From Providencia alcalifaciens DSM 30120 (GTDB lineage: Bacteria; Pseudomonadota; Gammaproteobacteria; Enterobacterales; Enterobacteriaceae), in assembly GCF_000173415.1 (NCBI RefSeq), contig NZ_ABXW01000047.1, positions 1 through 64,000 on the forward strand: DNA of 64,000 bases, given 5' to 3'. Position numbers and translations under genes: made by a program. The notes under the pieces were generated by a model. That model saw only the letters and a program-made list of their open reading frames with translations, did no database searches and was not told the DNA's origin. How positions within the stretch are numbered: the first letter of the stretch is position 1; the number at the start of each line of letters is the position of its first letter. This document shows, in pieces, positions 37,283 through 46,589 of the stretch.

Positions 37283-37918
37283 TTATAGGTAAATGGCACG
37301 AACAATAAAGAATTGACCAAGGAAATAGAAGGCGGCAACAACGGCTTTAGAGGCTTTGAATGGGAAACGGAAATGCGCAATTAACCAGATACAGTGAGAT
37401 AAAAACAACATAGAGGCTCCCACCATAATGGAGAAATTAAACTCTCTACCTAAGCCAAAATATTGATCTCCTGCAACCCACATCATAATCATACTCATGA
37501 TAATAGAAGCAAAAACAACAGGTTGTTGGCTCTCTAGTTTTCCCCAAATGAATATAAAGGTGACCGCAGCGATAGCAATTGGAACAATAAGCCAAGGCAG
37601 GTACAAACCAAAGTTAAATTGCATTCCGAAGCTAATGGTATAGACCAAATAGCTTAAGAACATCAGTCCTAAAGATGTAAGCAAGTGTTCACTAGAAAAC
37701 ATTCTCGAAAGGTCAGCAACTAAAGAAAGCACTAAACCACCTAAAATCAGGTAGGTTTGCGCATTTAAGTCGTCGGAACTCCATCCCCAGAATAATAAAA
37801 GAAGCAGAGTGATAGGGCGAAATAACCAACGTTGCCACTCAGGACCACGATAGGCTGCATCAACATACAGCCAGCCAGAAAATAAAACAGCGAGGAATGG
37901 CCAACTAATCATACACAT
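37283..37918 (-). CDS. yhhN: YhhN family membrane protein (lysoplasmalogenase-like)
   Basis: A 211 aa integral membrane protein with about seven or eight helices of the YhhN/TMEM86 family, whose animal members hydrolyse lysoplasmalogens. LILGGLVLSLVADLSRMF and LFLSHCIWLIAHF hold the conserved Asp and His residues of the family. The start MCMISWPFLAVL is at the only reasonable ATG. It lies upstream of zntA on the same strand, but zntA has its own metal-controlled promoter. The bacterial substrate is uncertain. Confidence 0.9.
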   Translation of the reverse strand: MCMISWPFLAVLFSGWLYVDAAYRGPEWQRWLFRPITLLLLLFWGWSSDDLNAQTYLILGGLVLSLVADLSRMFSSEHLLTSLGLMFLSYLVYTISFGMQFNFGLYLPWLIVPIAIAAVTFIFIWGKLESQQPVVFASIIMSMIMMWVAGDQYFGLGREFNFSIMVGASMLFLSHCIWLIAHFRFPFKASKAVVAAFYFLGQFFIVRAIYL

Positions 37919-38074
37919 ATCCTTAAAAGCTTCTGGAAAAGAAAAATCACTGATAGCGATTTCAGATGAATCAATAAACTATACCGCGTCTTGCTCAAAT
38001 TGTATGGCGTTTATCTGCAATTTGAGTGAGAGAGGGTATATACTTATGATTATTCTAAGCTAAATATACAAATT

Positions 38075-38428
38075 ATGAATAAGCCAATTCTCTTAATTAT
38101 TGTTCTCGCTATTATCGCGGTATTCGCGACAAAACGTTTTTTTGACCAAAAGAAACAGAATGAAATTAACGATAATTCATTGCCTGTCAGCCAGTTAGTT
38201 CTTGTTAAAGAGAAAAAAGATTATCCTTATCCCAATATGCGCTCTCGAGAGCGGGATGTGGTGTCCCCTGAAACTTTTCGCTATGAAATTTATTTTCAGA
38301 CCCAAGCTTCTGGAGAAACCATTAAAGTGATCGTCAGCGAACAGCAATACCAAGATGTTACGTTAGGTACTAAAGGTAAGCTGACGTTACAAGGCACGCG
38401 ATTTATTCGCTTTGAACCGACTGAATAA
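38075..38428 (+). CDS. yhhM: YhhM (DUF2500) family protein
   Basis: A 117 aa protein with one N-terminal membrane anchor (about residues 4-18) and a soluble part. The charged linker FFDQKKQNEIND and the domain ending QYQDVTLGTKGKLTLQGTRF match the DUF2500 family. The ribosome site is weak. It lies in the conserved yhhN-yhhM-yhhL group and is transcribed divergently from yhhN and convergently with yhhL. The function is unknown. Confidence 0.85.
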   Translation: MNKPILLIIVLAIIAVFATKRFFDQKKQNEINDNSLPVSQLVLVKEKKDYPYPNMRSRERDVVSPETFRYEIYFQTQASGETIKVIVSEQQYQDVTLGTKGKLTLQGTRFIRFEPTE

Positions 38429-38431
38429 CCA

Positions 38432-38716
38432 TTATTTTTTCTTAGCGGCCTCGATTGCCGCTTTGGTTTTCTTATGCATGGCGAGCATTTCAAACACACC
38501 AAAGAAGAAAATTTTAGTCTGCTGTAAACCTGTTAATTTTTGATCTTTCGGTAAGCTAGCTTTCAGGAAGATTGTCTGCAAGGCATGCATGAAAATCATA
38601 AAGACCATTGCGATATCCATAAAATATTTCAATGGCTTAGGGAATGGGTGAACAATATTAAAGATCATGAAACCCCAAACACAAATCATGAGCAGACGTC
38701 CAATATTAATCAGCAT
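38432..38716 (-). CDS. yhhL: YhhL (DUF1145) family membrane protein
   Basis: A small membrane protein of about 94 aa with two or three helices: LINIGRLLMICVWGFMIFNI and YFMDIAMVFMIFMHALQTI. The frame opens at 38776, but the ATG at 38716 has GGGAG eight bases before it and matches the E. coli start, so the upstream part is not coding. It overlaps the end of rsmD by 11 bases, suggesting coupled translation. The function is unknown. Confidence 0.87.
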   Translation of the reverse strand: MLINIGRLLMICVWGFMIFNIVHPFPKPLKYFMDIAMVFMIFMHALQTIFLKASLPKDQKLTGLQQTKIFFFGVFEMLAMHKKTKAAIEAAKKK

Positions 38717-39323
38717 CTTTTTCTCCCTGCATACTTGATGAATAAACAGATTGACGAATAAATAAACGATAGGCAACCTGACCTGCTACTTTTTCTCGGT
38801 GTAGCTGCCAGCTTGCGGGAATGTCAGTAAGTGGTAACTCAGCTTCTGACTCTACATAAATCCAGCTTTCATCTGCGAGCCACTGATTTTGTTCGAGTAG
38901 CTCGATAGTTTGGCTGAGTAAACCTTTACGAAATGGCGGGTCGATAAACATGACATCAAAAGGTGTACCCACTTGGCTGAGGACAGTGAGGCTACTGTTA
39001 TTGAGCACGGTAGCGTTATCCGCATTTAAACGAACTTTATTTTCGCTTAACAGTTTGGCGTTTTGTTTATCCAGCTCAATAAATGTGACGTGCTCGGCAA
39101 AGCGAGATAGCGCTTCAAAGCCTAAAGCACCACTGCCGGCGAAACAATCGAGGCAGCGAGCATCTCGGATGACTGGCATTAACCAATTAAAGAGCGTTTC
39201 TTTAATGCGGTCAGTAGTAGGACGTAAGCCCTCACTATCACGCACAGGCAGTTTTCGCCCACGCCATTTACCACCAATGACACGTATTTGCCCTAAAGAG
39301 GCTGTTTGTGGTTTTTTTGCCAT
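38706..39323 (-). CDS. rsmD: 16S rRNA (guanine(966)-N2)-methyltransferase RsmD
   Basis: Methylates G966 of 16S rRNA in the assembled 30S subunit using S-adenosylmethionine. The 205 aa protein has the SAM-binding motif LDCFAGSGALGFEALSR (about residue 58) and the catalytic N-methyltransferase motif DVMFIDPPF (DPPF). The N-terminal IRVIGGKWRGRKLPV is conserved. It is divergent from ftsY, as in E. coli, and followed by yhhL. Confidence 0.96.
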   Translation of the reverse strand: MAKKPQTASLGQIRVIGGKWRGRKLPVRDSEGLRPTTDRIKETLFNWLMPVIRDARCLDCFAGSGALGFEALSRFAEHVTFIELDKQNAKLLSENKVRLNADNATVLNNSSLTVLSQVGTPFDVMFIDPPFRKGLLSQTIELLEQNQWLADESWIYVESEAELPLTDIPASWQLHREKVAGQVAYRLFIRQSVYSSSMQGEKDAD

Positions 39324-39540
39324 AATATGTATAGTTGTTTAGTTCACTGAGGAATGTATAAATTATTGGGGACTATTGTAGCGCTTCGGTTTCACGGTTT
39401 TAACAGAAAAATAAGAATAAATTGTCATGATTTTTCTTTCAGATATGTGTTGCTGCGCGATGAAATGATAGACTGCATGTAATTTTATTGCGATTTAATT
39501 TTTAAACGCCATGTTTTTACCGCGAGGAGTGTAGTGGCTG

Positions 39541-41346
39541 ATGGCTAAAGATAAGAAAAAAGGCTTTTTCTCATGGTTGGGATTTGGTCGTAAAAGTGAA
39601 GAAGAAACTCAGCAACCGGATGTCGAACACAAAAATGACGTAGCCCATAACGCGAAGCAAGACGAAGCCGCTAGGTTAGAAGCTGAGCGTCAGCATCAAG
39701 TGGAAGAAGATGCGATTAAAGCGGCGGAAGATGAAGCTGAGCGTCAATATCAAGCGGAGCAAGCTGCAATTACAGCCGCTGCGGAAGACGCTGAACGTCA
39801 GCATCAAGCTCACTTAGATGCGATGCGCATTGTAGCAGAAAAAGCGGAAAAAGAGCGCCAAGCCGCAGCAGATGCCCGTATTGCAGAAGAAAAAGCCGCT
39901 CGAGAGGTGTTAGAAGCTCAGGCTTTACGTAAGATTGAGGAAGAGGCTGAGCGCCAATATCAAATCGAACAAGCGGCGATTAAAGCCGCGGAAGAAGCAG
40001 CCGAACGTCAGCATCAAGCTGAATTAGAGGCTATCAAAGATGCTGAAGAAAAAGCCGAGCGTGAGTATCAAGCCGCTGAAGCTGCTCGTTTAGCTGAAGA
40101 GAAAGCCGAGACTGAGCGTCAAGAAGCGGAAGCTGCGCGTCTCGCGGAAGAAGAAGCCGAACGTCAGCGCCAAGCCGAACTCGCTGCAATTAAAGCCGCC
40201 GAAGAAAAAGCGGAGCGTGAGCGTCAAGAAGCTGAAGCTGCGCGTCTCGCGGAAGAAGAAGCCGAACGTCAGCGCCAAGCCGAACTCGCTGCAATTAAAG
40301 CCGCCGAAGAAAAAGCAGAGCGTGAGCGTCAAGAAGTGGAAGCGGCACGTCTTGCGGAAGAAGAAGCGCAAAGACAAGCGGAAGAAGCTGCAAATGCCCA
40401 GCCAATCGAACAAGAAAAACCAAAGAAAGAAGGTTTTTTTAGTCGCCTGAAAAAAGGCTTATTAAAAACGCGTCAGAATCTTGGTTCGGGTTTTCTCGGT
40501 TTATTTAAAGGCAAAAAAATCGATGACGACCTTTTTGATGAGCTGGAAGAGCAGTTATTAATTGCGGATGTTGGTGTCGAAACTACCCGTAAAATTATTG
40601 ATAATTTAACCCATCATGCTTCCCGTAAAGAACTAAAAGACGCGGAAGCGTTGTATGGCAAGCTGCGTGAAGAAATGTCTGATATTTTATCTACCGTGGA
40701 TAAACCATTAGTGATCGAAGGTAAAAAACCTTATGTTATTCTTATGGTTGGTGTCAACGGCGTGGGTAAAACCACCACGATTGGTAAATTAGCGCGTCAG
40801 TATCAATCTGAAGGCAAATCGGTAATGTTGGCTGCGGGTGATACCTTCCGTGCTGCGGCAGTGGAACAACTGCAAGTATGGGGTGAGCGTAATAAAATTT
40901 CCGTTGTCGCTCAACATACTGGGGCAGACCCTGCTTCGGTGATTTATGATGCGATTCAATCAGCCCAAGCAAAAGGCGCGGATGTTTTGATTGCAGACAC
41001 GGCAGGGCGCTTACAAAATAAAGCTCACTTAATGGAAGAGCTGAAAAAAATCGTTCGTGTGATGAAAAAGCTTGATGAATCAGCACCTCATGAAATCATG
41101 CTCACACTTGATGCTAGCACTGGACAAAATGCGGTTAGTCAGGCGAAAATTTTCAATGACGCCGTAGGGTTAACAGGAATTACACTGACAAAGCTCGATG
41201 GTACTGCAAAAGGTGGCGTGATCTTCTCAATTGCCGACCAGTTTGGTATTCCAATCCGTTATATTGGTATTGGGGAAGGTATTGAAGATTTACGTCCATT
41301 TAAAGCCGATGACTTTATCGAGGCTCTATTTGCCCGAGAGGAATAA
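39541..41346 (+). CDS. ftsY: Signal recognition particle receptor FtsY
   Basis: SRP receptor GTPase that docks ribosome-nascent chain complexes at the membrane. The 601 aa protein is longer than E. coli FtsY (about 497) because of its N-terminal acidic A domain (residues about 20-290), a long charged helix built of Glu/Ala/Arg repeats. The NG domain follows: membrane-targeting helix EGFFSRLKKGLLKTRQNLGSG, P-loop GVNGVGKTTTIGKLA, DTFRAAAVEQL, DTAGR and TKLDGTAKGG. It is first in ftsYEX, with 6 bases between ftsY and ftsE. Confidence 0.97.
   Translation: MAKDKKKGFFSWLGFGRKSEEETQQPDVEHKNDVAHNAKQDEAARLEAERQHQVEEDAIKAAEDEAERQYQAEQAAITAAAEDAERQHQAHLDAMRIVAEKAEKERQAAADARIAEEKAAREVLEAQALRKIEEEAERQYQIEQAAIKAAEEAAERQHQAELEAIKDAEEKAEREYQAAEAARLAEEKAETERQEAEAARLAEEEAERQRQAELAAIKAAEEKAERERQEAEAARLAEEEAERQRQAELAAIKAAEEKAERERQEVEAARLAEEEAQRQAEEAANAQPIEQEKPKKEGFFSRLKKGLLKTRQNLGSGFLGLFKGKKIDDDLFDELEEQLLIADVGVETTRKIIDNLTHHASRKELKDAEALYGKLREEMSDILSTVDKPLVIEGKKPYVILMVGVNGVGKTTTIGKLARQYQSEGKSVMLAAGDTFRAAAVEQLQVWGERNKISVVAQHTGADPASVIYDAIQSAQAKGADVLIADTAGRLQNKAHLMEELKKIVRVMKKLDESAPHEIMLTLDASTGQNAVSQAKIFNDAVGLTGITLTKLDGTAKGGVIFSIADQFGIPIRYIGIGEGIEDLRPFKADDFIEALFAREE
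40141..40350 (+). repeat. 105-base tandem duplication inside ftsY
   Basis: Two consecutive 105-base units (40141-40245 and 40246-40350) are identical over the first 71 bases and differ at only about five positions in all. Each encodes a 35-residue unit beginning LAEEEAERQRQAELAAIK. More diverged units of the same kind extend upstream to about 39650. This is recent in-frame repeat growth of the acidic A domain. Confidence 0.9.
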
Positions 41347-41352
41347 TTTTCG

Positions 41353-42018
41353 ATGATTCGCTTTGAACATGTTAGTAAAGCTTATCGCGGTGGCCGCCAA
41401 GCGCTTCAAGGGGTAGATTTTCATCTACGCCCTGGCGAAATGGCATTTTTAACGGGTCACTCAGGTGCAGGTAAAAGTACATTACTCAAACTGATTTGCG
41501 GTATTGAGCGCCCAAGTGCGGGTCATATTCTGTTTAATGGTCACGATATCAGCCGACTAAAAGACAGAGAGATCCCTTTTCTGCGTCGACAGATCGGCAT
41601 GATTTTCCAAGATCACCATCTGCTCTATGATCGCACTGTCTATGATAACGTGGCGATGCCTTTGATTATTTCAGGTGCGAGTAGCGAAGATATTCGCCGT
41701 CGTGTTAGCGCCGCACTCGATAAAGTCGGTCTGTTAGATAAAGCGAAAAACTTTCCAATTCAGCTATCTGGTGGTGAGCAGCAGCGAGTCGGTATTGCAC
41801 GCGCGGTGGTGAATAAACCAACGATGCTTTTAGCCGATGAGCCAACGGGTAACCTTGATAGCGAATTATCTGAAGGAATTATGCGTTTATTTGAAGAGTT
41901 TAACCGTGTCGGCGTGACTGTCTTAATGGCAACGCACGATATTGCGTTGATTGAACGTCGTCACTTACGTGTTTTGACCTTAAGCGAAGGTCGAATGCTT
42001 GGAGGTCAACATGGCTAA
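41353..42018 (+). CDS. ftsE: Cell division ATP-binding protein FtsE
   Basis: Cytoplasmic ABC ATPase that, with FtsX, couples septal-ring assembly to activation of periplasmic amidases. The 221 aa protein shows Walker [13 protein letters not shown] (about residue 36-47), signature [14 protein letters not shown] and Walker [13 protein letters not shown]. It starts at the ATG six bases after the ftsY stop and overlaps ftsX by eight bases, so the operon is coupled. Confidence 0.98.
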   Translation: MIRFEHVSKAYRGGRQALQGVDFHLRPGEMAFLTGHSGAGKSTLLKLICGIERPSAGHILFNGHDISRLKDREIPFLRRQIGMIFQDHHLLYDRTVYDNVAMPLIISGASSEDIRRRVSAALDKVGLLDKAKNFPIQLSGGEQQRVGIARAVVNKPTMLLADEPTGNLDSELSEGIMRLFEEFNRVGVTVLMATHDIALIERRHLRVLTLSEGRMLGGQHG

Positions 42019-42988
42019 GAATGTCCGCAAAGCGAAGCCTGAACGTACCATGCAATCGAAAAGCAAAGCACTCAAAGGCGGTTGGCGTGAACAGTGGCGC
42101 TACTCTTGGTTAAATGCGTTAGCTGATATGCTAAGGCAGCCTTTGGCTACCTTTTTGACGGTAATGGTGATTGCTATTTCATTAGCGCTGCCAAGTTTGT
42201 GTTATATCGTTTGGAAAAACGTTTCCCAAGCGGCGGAGCAATGGTATCCGACACCTCAGTTGACAGTCTATTTGGATAAGTCTCTCGATGAACAAGGGGG
42301 ACAAAATGTAGTGACTCAGCTGGAAGCTCTGGACGGTGTCGCGCATGTGAATTACTTATCTCGTGATCAAGCGATATCTGAATTCCGTAGCTGGTCTGGC
42401 TTTAGTACCGCCTTAGATATGTTAGAAGAAAATCCGCTTCCTGCCGTTGCGATCATTACGCCAAAATTGGACTTTGAAGGATCTAATGCTTTGACAACAC
42501 TGCGTGACCGCGTAAGTCAAGTTAATGGTATTGAAGAAGTGCGAATGGATGATAGCTGGTTCTCTCGGTTAGCGGCACTAACGAGGTTAGTGGGGCAAGT
42601 AGCATCTGTGATTGGCATTTTGATGATTGTTTCATTGTTTTTAGTGATTGGAAACAGCGTACGGTTAAATATCTTTGCTCGTCGCGATACGATTAATGTG
42701 ATGAAACTCATTGGGGCAACCGATGGTTTTATTATGCGTCCATTCTTAAATGGCGGAGTTGTATTAGGCGCCCTCGGTGCGGTCATTGCCCTTATTATGA
42801 CGTTTTTGTTAGTGTGGCAGCTATCGGATCTAGTGGCGCAAGTTGCGAGTGTATTCGGGACACAATTCCACATTGAAGGGCTATTGTGGGAAGAATCCTT
42901 GCTGATTATCCTAATGTCTGCGATTGTGGGTTGGGTAGCCGCATGGCTGGCAACATTACAACATTTACGTCATTTCAGACCTGAATAA
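42011..42988 (+). CDS. ftsX: Cell division protein FtsX
   Basis: A 325 aa four-helix membrane subunit of the FtsEX complex with a periplasmic domain that recruits EnvC. After a basic N-terminus come [20 protein letters not shown] (TM1), the periplasmic domain (about residues 70-195) and three C-terminal helices. A TTG at 41999 is in frame, but the ATG at 42011 has GGAGG five bases before it and is preferred. It overlaps ftsE by eight bases. Confidence 0.96.
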   Translation: MAKNVRKAKPERTMQSKSKALKGGWREQWRYSWLNALADMLRQPLATFLTVMVIAISLALPSLCYIVWKNVSQAAEQWYPTPQLTVYLDKSLDEQGGQNVVTQLEALDGVAHVNYLSRDQAISEFRSWSGFSTALDMLEENPLPAVAIITPKLDFEGSNALTTLRDRVSQVNGIEEVRMDDSWFSRLAALTRLVGQVASVIGILMIVSLFLVIGNSVRLNIFARRDTINVMKLIGATDGFIMRPFLNGGVVLGALGAVIALIMTFLLVWQLSDLVAQVASVFGTQFHIEGLLWEESLLIILMSAIVGWVAAWLATLQHLRHFRPE

Positions 42989-42999
42989 TGTTATTTATT

Positions 43000-43029
43000 C
43001 CATCGGTGCCAACGTATTGGCACCGATGG
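43000..43029. terminator. Strong hairpin after ftsYEX, not a canonical terminator
   Basis: Perfect 13-base stem CCATCGGTGCCAA/TTGGCACCGATGG (43000-43012 and 43017-43029) with a four-base loop. It is followed by A residues rather than T on the plus strand. It may therefore stabilise the ftsYEX 3' end or stop polymerase weakly. It lies about 160 bases before rpoH. Confidence 0.6.
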
Positions 43030-43190
43030 AAAAACTGAAATTCTGCGAACTTCTTTTCTAATTAAGTGTCAGATATTGACCTGCTGTTAACTATTCTTGT
43101 ATATAATTTATTTAACGGGGCTAAGCTGATAAACTACGGTTTGTCTGTATCGAATCTCTCCCATTTCAGTACAATTCATAGAGGATCTTA

Positions 43191-44066
43191 ATGACCAAAG
43201 ATATGCAATCATTAGCGCTTGTTCCACAAGGAAGCATTGAAGCTTATATGCGAGCTGCCAATGCTTACCCTATGCTGACCGCAGAGGAAGAAAAGGAACT
43301 TGCTGAACGGCTGCATTACGATGGTGACCTCGAAGCTGCTAAGCAACTGATTTTATCTCATTTGCGTTTTGTGATTCACATTGCGCGTAGCTATGCAGGT
43401 TATGGTTTGCCACAAGCTGACTTAATTCAGGAAGGCAACATCGGTCTGATGAAGGCTGTGCGTCGTTTTAACCCTGAAGTGGGTGTCCGTTTGGTTTCTT
43501 TCGCGGTACATTGGATCAAAGCTGAAATTCATGAATACGTTCTACGTAACTGGCGTATTGTTAAAGTTGCCACGACAAAATCTCAACGTAAGTTATTCTT
43601 TAATTTAAGAAAAAATAAAAAACGTCTTGGTTGGTTTAACCAAGATGAAGTCAATATGGTTGCACAAGAACTGGGCGTAAGTACAAAAGATGTACTCGAA
43701 ATGGAATCCCGTATGGCAGCGCAGGACATGGCATTTGACATGTCCGACGACGATGATAGCGGTGATTTCGGCGGTCCAGTTGCACCTGTGCTTTATTTGC
43801 AGGATAAGGCTTCAGACTTTGCAAATACCATTGAAGATGATAACTGGGAAAGTCATGCAACTGACCGCTTAGCGGATGCATTAGCATCGCTCGATGAGCG
43901 TAGCCAAGATATTATCCGTGCTCGCTGGTTAGATGATGACAATAAAACCACATTGCAGGAACTTGCTGATAAGTACGGTGTATCTGCTGAGCGTGTTCGT
44001 CAACTTGAAAAAAATGCCATGAAGAAACTTCGTCTGGCTATGGAAGATGAAGACGACGAGATGTAA
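43191..44066 (+). CDS. rpoH: RNA polymerase heat-shock sigma factor RpoH (sigma-32)
   Basis: Directs polymerase to heat-shock promoters, such as the groES promoter at 5584. At 291 aa it is slightly longer than E. coli RpoH at 284. Region 2 reads [20 protein letters not shown] then [20 protein letters not shown]. The RpoH box [17 protein letters not shown] is intact. Region 4 is [20 protein letters not shown]. The C-terminal tail is acidic. It lies directly after ftsYEX, as in E. coli, with its own upstream region at 43030-43190. Confidence 0.98.
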   Translation: MTKDMQSLALVPQGSIEAYMRAANAYPMLTAEEEKELAERLHYDGDLEAAKQLILSHLRFVIHIARSYAGYGLPQADLIQEGNIGLMKAVRRFNPEVGVRLVSFAVHWIKAEIHEYVLRNWRIVKVATTKSQRKLFFNLRKNKKRLGWFNQDEVNMVAQELGVSTKDVLEMESRMAAQDMAFDMSDDDDSGDFGGPVAPVLYLQDKASDFANTIEDDNWESHATDRLADALASLDERSQDIIRARWLDDDNKTTLQELADKYGVSAERVRQLEKNAMKKLRLAMEDEDDEM

Positions 44067-44095
44067 TCCTTTCAATAGGATATCTGCATGAAAGA

Positions 44096-44146
44096 TTATC
44101 TGCATTTATTTTTGCTGTCATTAGCATGGAATATAAATGCAGATAA
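44096..44146. repeat. Long inverted repeat between rpoH and gloA2
   Basis: TTATCTGCATTTAT (44096-44109) and ATAAATGCAGATAA (44133-44146) pair perfectly over 14 bases with a 23-base loop. It lies between the convergent genes. There is no T-run, so it is a possible bidirectional weak terminator or mRNA end protector. Confidence 0.6.
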
Positions 44147-44175
44147 CTCATTCACCCACTATTCAGTCATAACGT

Positions 44176-44565
44176 TTATTCGCGGGAATAGAGCTCTAAC
44201 GGTAGCCCATCAGGGTCTGCAAAGAAGGTAAAACGTTTCTGAGTATAAGGGTCAAGGCGTACCGCCTCACAAATCACCTGATTTTTTGCCAAATAGGCAA
44301 TCCACTCCTCGATATTATCCACTTCAAACGCTAAATGACGTAAACCTGCGGCTTCTGGATAACTGAGCCTTTTTGGCGGGTTTGCAAAACTAAACAGTTC
44401 AATTTGATAATGCTCACCAAAAGCTAAATCTGCTTTCCATGAATCATTTTCTGGGCGGTAATGTTCCGAGAGTAGCTGTAGCCCAAGGATCTGACAATAA
44501 AAATGCTTACTCTGAGTGAAGTCAGAACAAATAATAGCAACGTGATGAATTTTATTAAGTTTCAT
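44176..44565 (-). CDS. gloA2: VOC family protein GloA2 (YaeR)
   Basis: A 129 aa single-domain vicinal-oxygen-chelate protein related to glyoxalase I. HHVAIICSDFTQSKHFYC holds the first metal-ligand His, AGLRHLAFEVDNIEEW the second region, and DPDGLPLELYSRE ends the domain with the conserved Glu. It matches E. coli YaeR closely, including DPYTQKRFTFFADPDGLPLE. The physiological substrate is not known. Its start overlaps the panM stop, so the two are coupled. Confidence 0.88.
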   Translation of the reverse strand: MKLNKIHHVAIICSDFTQSKHFYCQILGLQLLSEHYRPENDSWKADLAFGEHYQIELFSFANPPKRLSYPEAAGLRHLAFEVDNIEEWIAYLAKNQVICEAVRLDPYTQKRFTFFADPDGLPLELYSRE

Positions 44566-44978
44566 ATTAATGGCTCGATATGTCTCTGCCAGTTTTGATC
44601 GTTTTCTGTTGGGCGAAAACCACAGGCTGAAAGAAATTGTTCTAGGGCGATTTTGTTTTGTGGTTCGATACCTTGCAAGTTAAAGATCCAAGTGTGAATT
44701 TCAGGTAATTGACGGCAAATCTCTTGTAAAAGGTACAAGCCTACACCTCGTCGGCGTGTCACTTCACGAACATTAAAATCATAAATAACCCCTTGTTGTT
44801 GATGAATAGACACTTTAGCGGCTGCGAGTAATCTTTCATTAAAACGAGCGCCATAAAATTGCACGCCAGACTCAAGGTTTTGGATAAGCTGTGACCGATT
44901 CTGGTCTATCCAGATCTTCGAGAGGTCGATGTACTGTTGCTCAGTAGGATTGACCAGAGGAATGATGGTTAGTCTCAT
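44562..44978 (-). CDS. panM: PanD maturation/regulatory factor PanM (PanZ)
   Basis: A 138 aa GNAT-fold protein that binds acetyl-CoA or CoA. It triggers self-cleavage of the PanD zymogen and restrains PanD activity in pantothenate synthesis. ARFNERLLAAAKVSI and VREVTRRRGVGLYLLQEI (acyl-CoA pyrophosphate loop RRRGVG) are diagnostic. The place next to the liv operon is as in E. coli, while the downstream partner gloA2 is different. The following 391 bases up to livK hold no supported gene. Confidence 0.93.
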   Translation of the reverse strand: MRLTIIPLVNPTEQQYIDLSKIWIDQNRSQLIQNLESGVQFYGARFNERLLAAAKVSIHQQQGVIYDFNVREVTRRRGVGLYLLQEICRQLPEIHTWIFNLQGIEPQNKIALEQFLSACGFRPTENDQNWQRHIEPLI

Positions 44979-45369
44979 TTATTTTGATCCATTTCATGGT
45001 GCATGTTACACGCTATTCTAACAGCAGAGTGATCTGTAACCGATTTTTTAATTTTAAAGAGAAAAATTTGGTCTCTCTGCATTTTCCGAGTTTCACTCGG
45101 ATTAAGCTAAATTTAACTGGAATATAACACTAGTATTTACAAAAAATACACGTTTTATCATTAGGTTTTTATTCTGTAATTGATGTAAATACCTACTCTA
45201 TTCATTTGCTATTTAGCATAATTCTCTTGTTTAATGGTCTGAAATATATAGCCTTATTGGCTATGTTTTGAAATATCAGGCATTGAACCTGTCAACGATA
45301 ATAATTGATTATAAATCAATCACAAACACTCACAATCATACACACAATATTGATGGCGGGGACGCACGA

Positions 45370-46479
45370 ATGAAGAATAGTAATAAAGCATTATTAGCAG
45401 GTTGTATCGCAATGGCATTAAGTCCAGCCGGATGGGCGAAAGAGATTAAAATCGCAGTCGTGGGCGCAATGTCGGGTCCTGTGGCACAGTATGGGGATAT
45501 GGAATTTACGGGCGCTCGCCAAGCAATTGCAGATATCAATGCTAAAGGTGGCATTAATGGGGATACGCTTGTTGCCGTTGAATATGATGATGCGTGTGAT
45601 CCAAAACAAGCGGTTGCCGTCGCCAACAAAGTGATTAACGATGGCATTAAACACGTTATTGGGCACCTGTGCTCCTCTTCCACTCAGCCAGCTTCAGATA
45701 TTTATGAAGATGAAGGCGTTCTGATGATTACCCCTGCTGCAACCAATGCTGATTTAACTACGCGAGGTTATCAGTTAATCATGCGTACCACAGGATTGGA
45801 TTCTGACCAAGGTCCAACGGCAGCAAAATACATTATCGAAAAAATCAAACCGAAACGCATTGCTGTGGTTCATGATAAACAACAATATGGCGAAGGTTTA
45901 GCACGTTCAGTGCGTGAAAGTCTGAACAAAGCGGGTGTGAAAGAAGTGATGTTTGAAGGGGTTACCGCGGGAGATAAAGATTTCTCTGCGCTGGTGGCTA
46001 AGCTGAAAAAAGAGAACGTAGATTTTGTTTATTTCGGTGGTTACTACCCAGAAATGGGGCAAATTTTACGTCAATCGAAACAATCAGGTTTGAATATTCG
46101 TTTTATGGGACCTGAAGGTGTCGGCAACTCTTCACTTTCTAATATTGCGGGTGATGCATCCGAGGGAATGCTGGTGACGTTACCAAAACGTTATGATCAA
46201 GTACCTGCTAACCAACCCATCGTCGATGCGATTAAAAACAAAAAAGAAGATCCGACAGGACCGTTTGTTTGGACAACCTATGCGGCAATTCAAGGCTTAA
46301 CCACGGCAATGCAGCGCACAGGAAGTCAGGAACCCGACGTTCTTGCGAAAGATTTAAAAGCAAACCCAGTGGATACTGTGATGGGGCAATTGAGCTGGCA
46401 GCCAAATGGTGACCTGAAAGGTTTCGAATTCGGTGTGTTTGAATGGCACAAAGACGGAACCTCTACTGCACAAGAGTAA
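45370..46479 (+). CDS. livK: Leucine/branched-chain amino acid periplasmic binding protein
   Basis: Periplasmic substrate-binding protein of the Liv ABC importer. The protein of 369 aa has a signal peptide [20 protein letters not shown] cut after GWA. The mature start [20 protein letters not shown] is typical of LivJ/Liv[21 protein letters not shown] and [19 protein letters not shown] are conserved and include the disulfide Cys pair. The frame extends upstream to 45268, but the ATG at 45370 after GGCGGGGA fits the signal peptide. Only one binding protein is present, so LivK and LivJ cannot be fully told apart. Confidence 0.93.
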   Translation: MKNSNKALLAGCIAMALSPAGWAKEIKIAVVGAMSGPVAQYGDMEFTGARQAIADINAKGGINGDTLVAVEYDDACDPKQAVAVANKVINDGIKHVIGHLCSSSTQPASDIYEDEGVLMITPAATNADLTTRGYQLIMRTTGLDSDQGPTAAKYIIEKIKPKRIAVVHDKQQYGEGLARSVRESLNKAGVKEVMFEGVTAGDKDFSALVAKLKKENVDFVYFGGYYPEMGQILRQSKQSGLNIRFMGPEGVGNSSLSNIAGDASEGMLVTLPKRYDQVPANQPIVDAIKNKKEDPTGPFVWTTYAAIQGLTTAMQRTGSQEPDVLAKDLKANPVDTVMGQLSWQPNGDLKGFEFGVFEWHKDGTSTAQE

Positions 46480-46517
46480 TTCTCATTTTTGATTGAGAAA
46501 TTGAGTATTCAGTGATG

Positions 46518-46547
46518 AGCTGGAGGCTTGGAAACAGGCTTCCAGCT
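46518..46547 (+). terminator. Hairpin between livK and livH
   Basis: AGCTGGAGGC/GCTTCCAGCT (46518-46527 and 46538-46547, one G-U pair) lies 38 bases after livK. It is followed by TTCTGCTC rather than a clean T-run. It probably acts as an attenuator or 3' stabiliser that keeps the binding protein in excess over the permease. Confidence 0.6.
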
Positions 46548-46589
46548 TCTGCTCTCCATAGAGGGACAGTAGTTTGAAAGGATAATCTT

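Noticed and set aside
39650-40380. A CRISPR-like or mobile repeat array
   Set aside because: The repeats are in frame, encode the acidic helix of FtsY and have no spacers.
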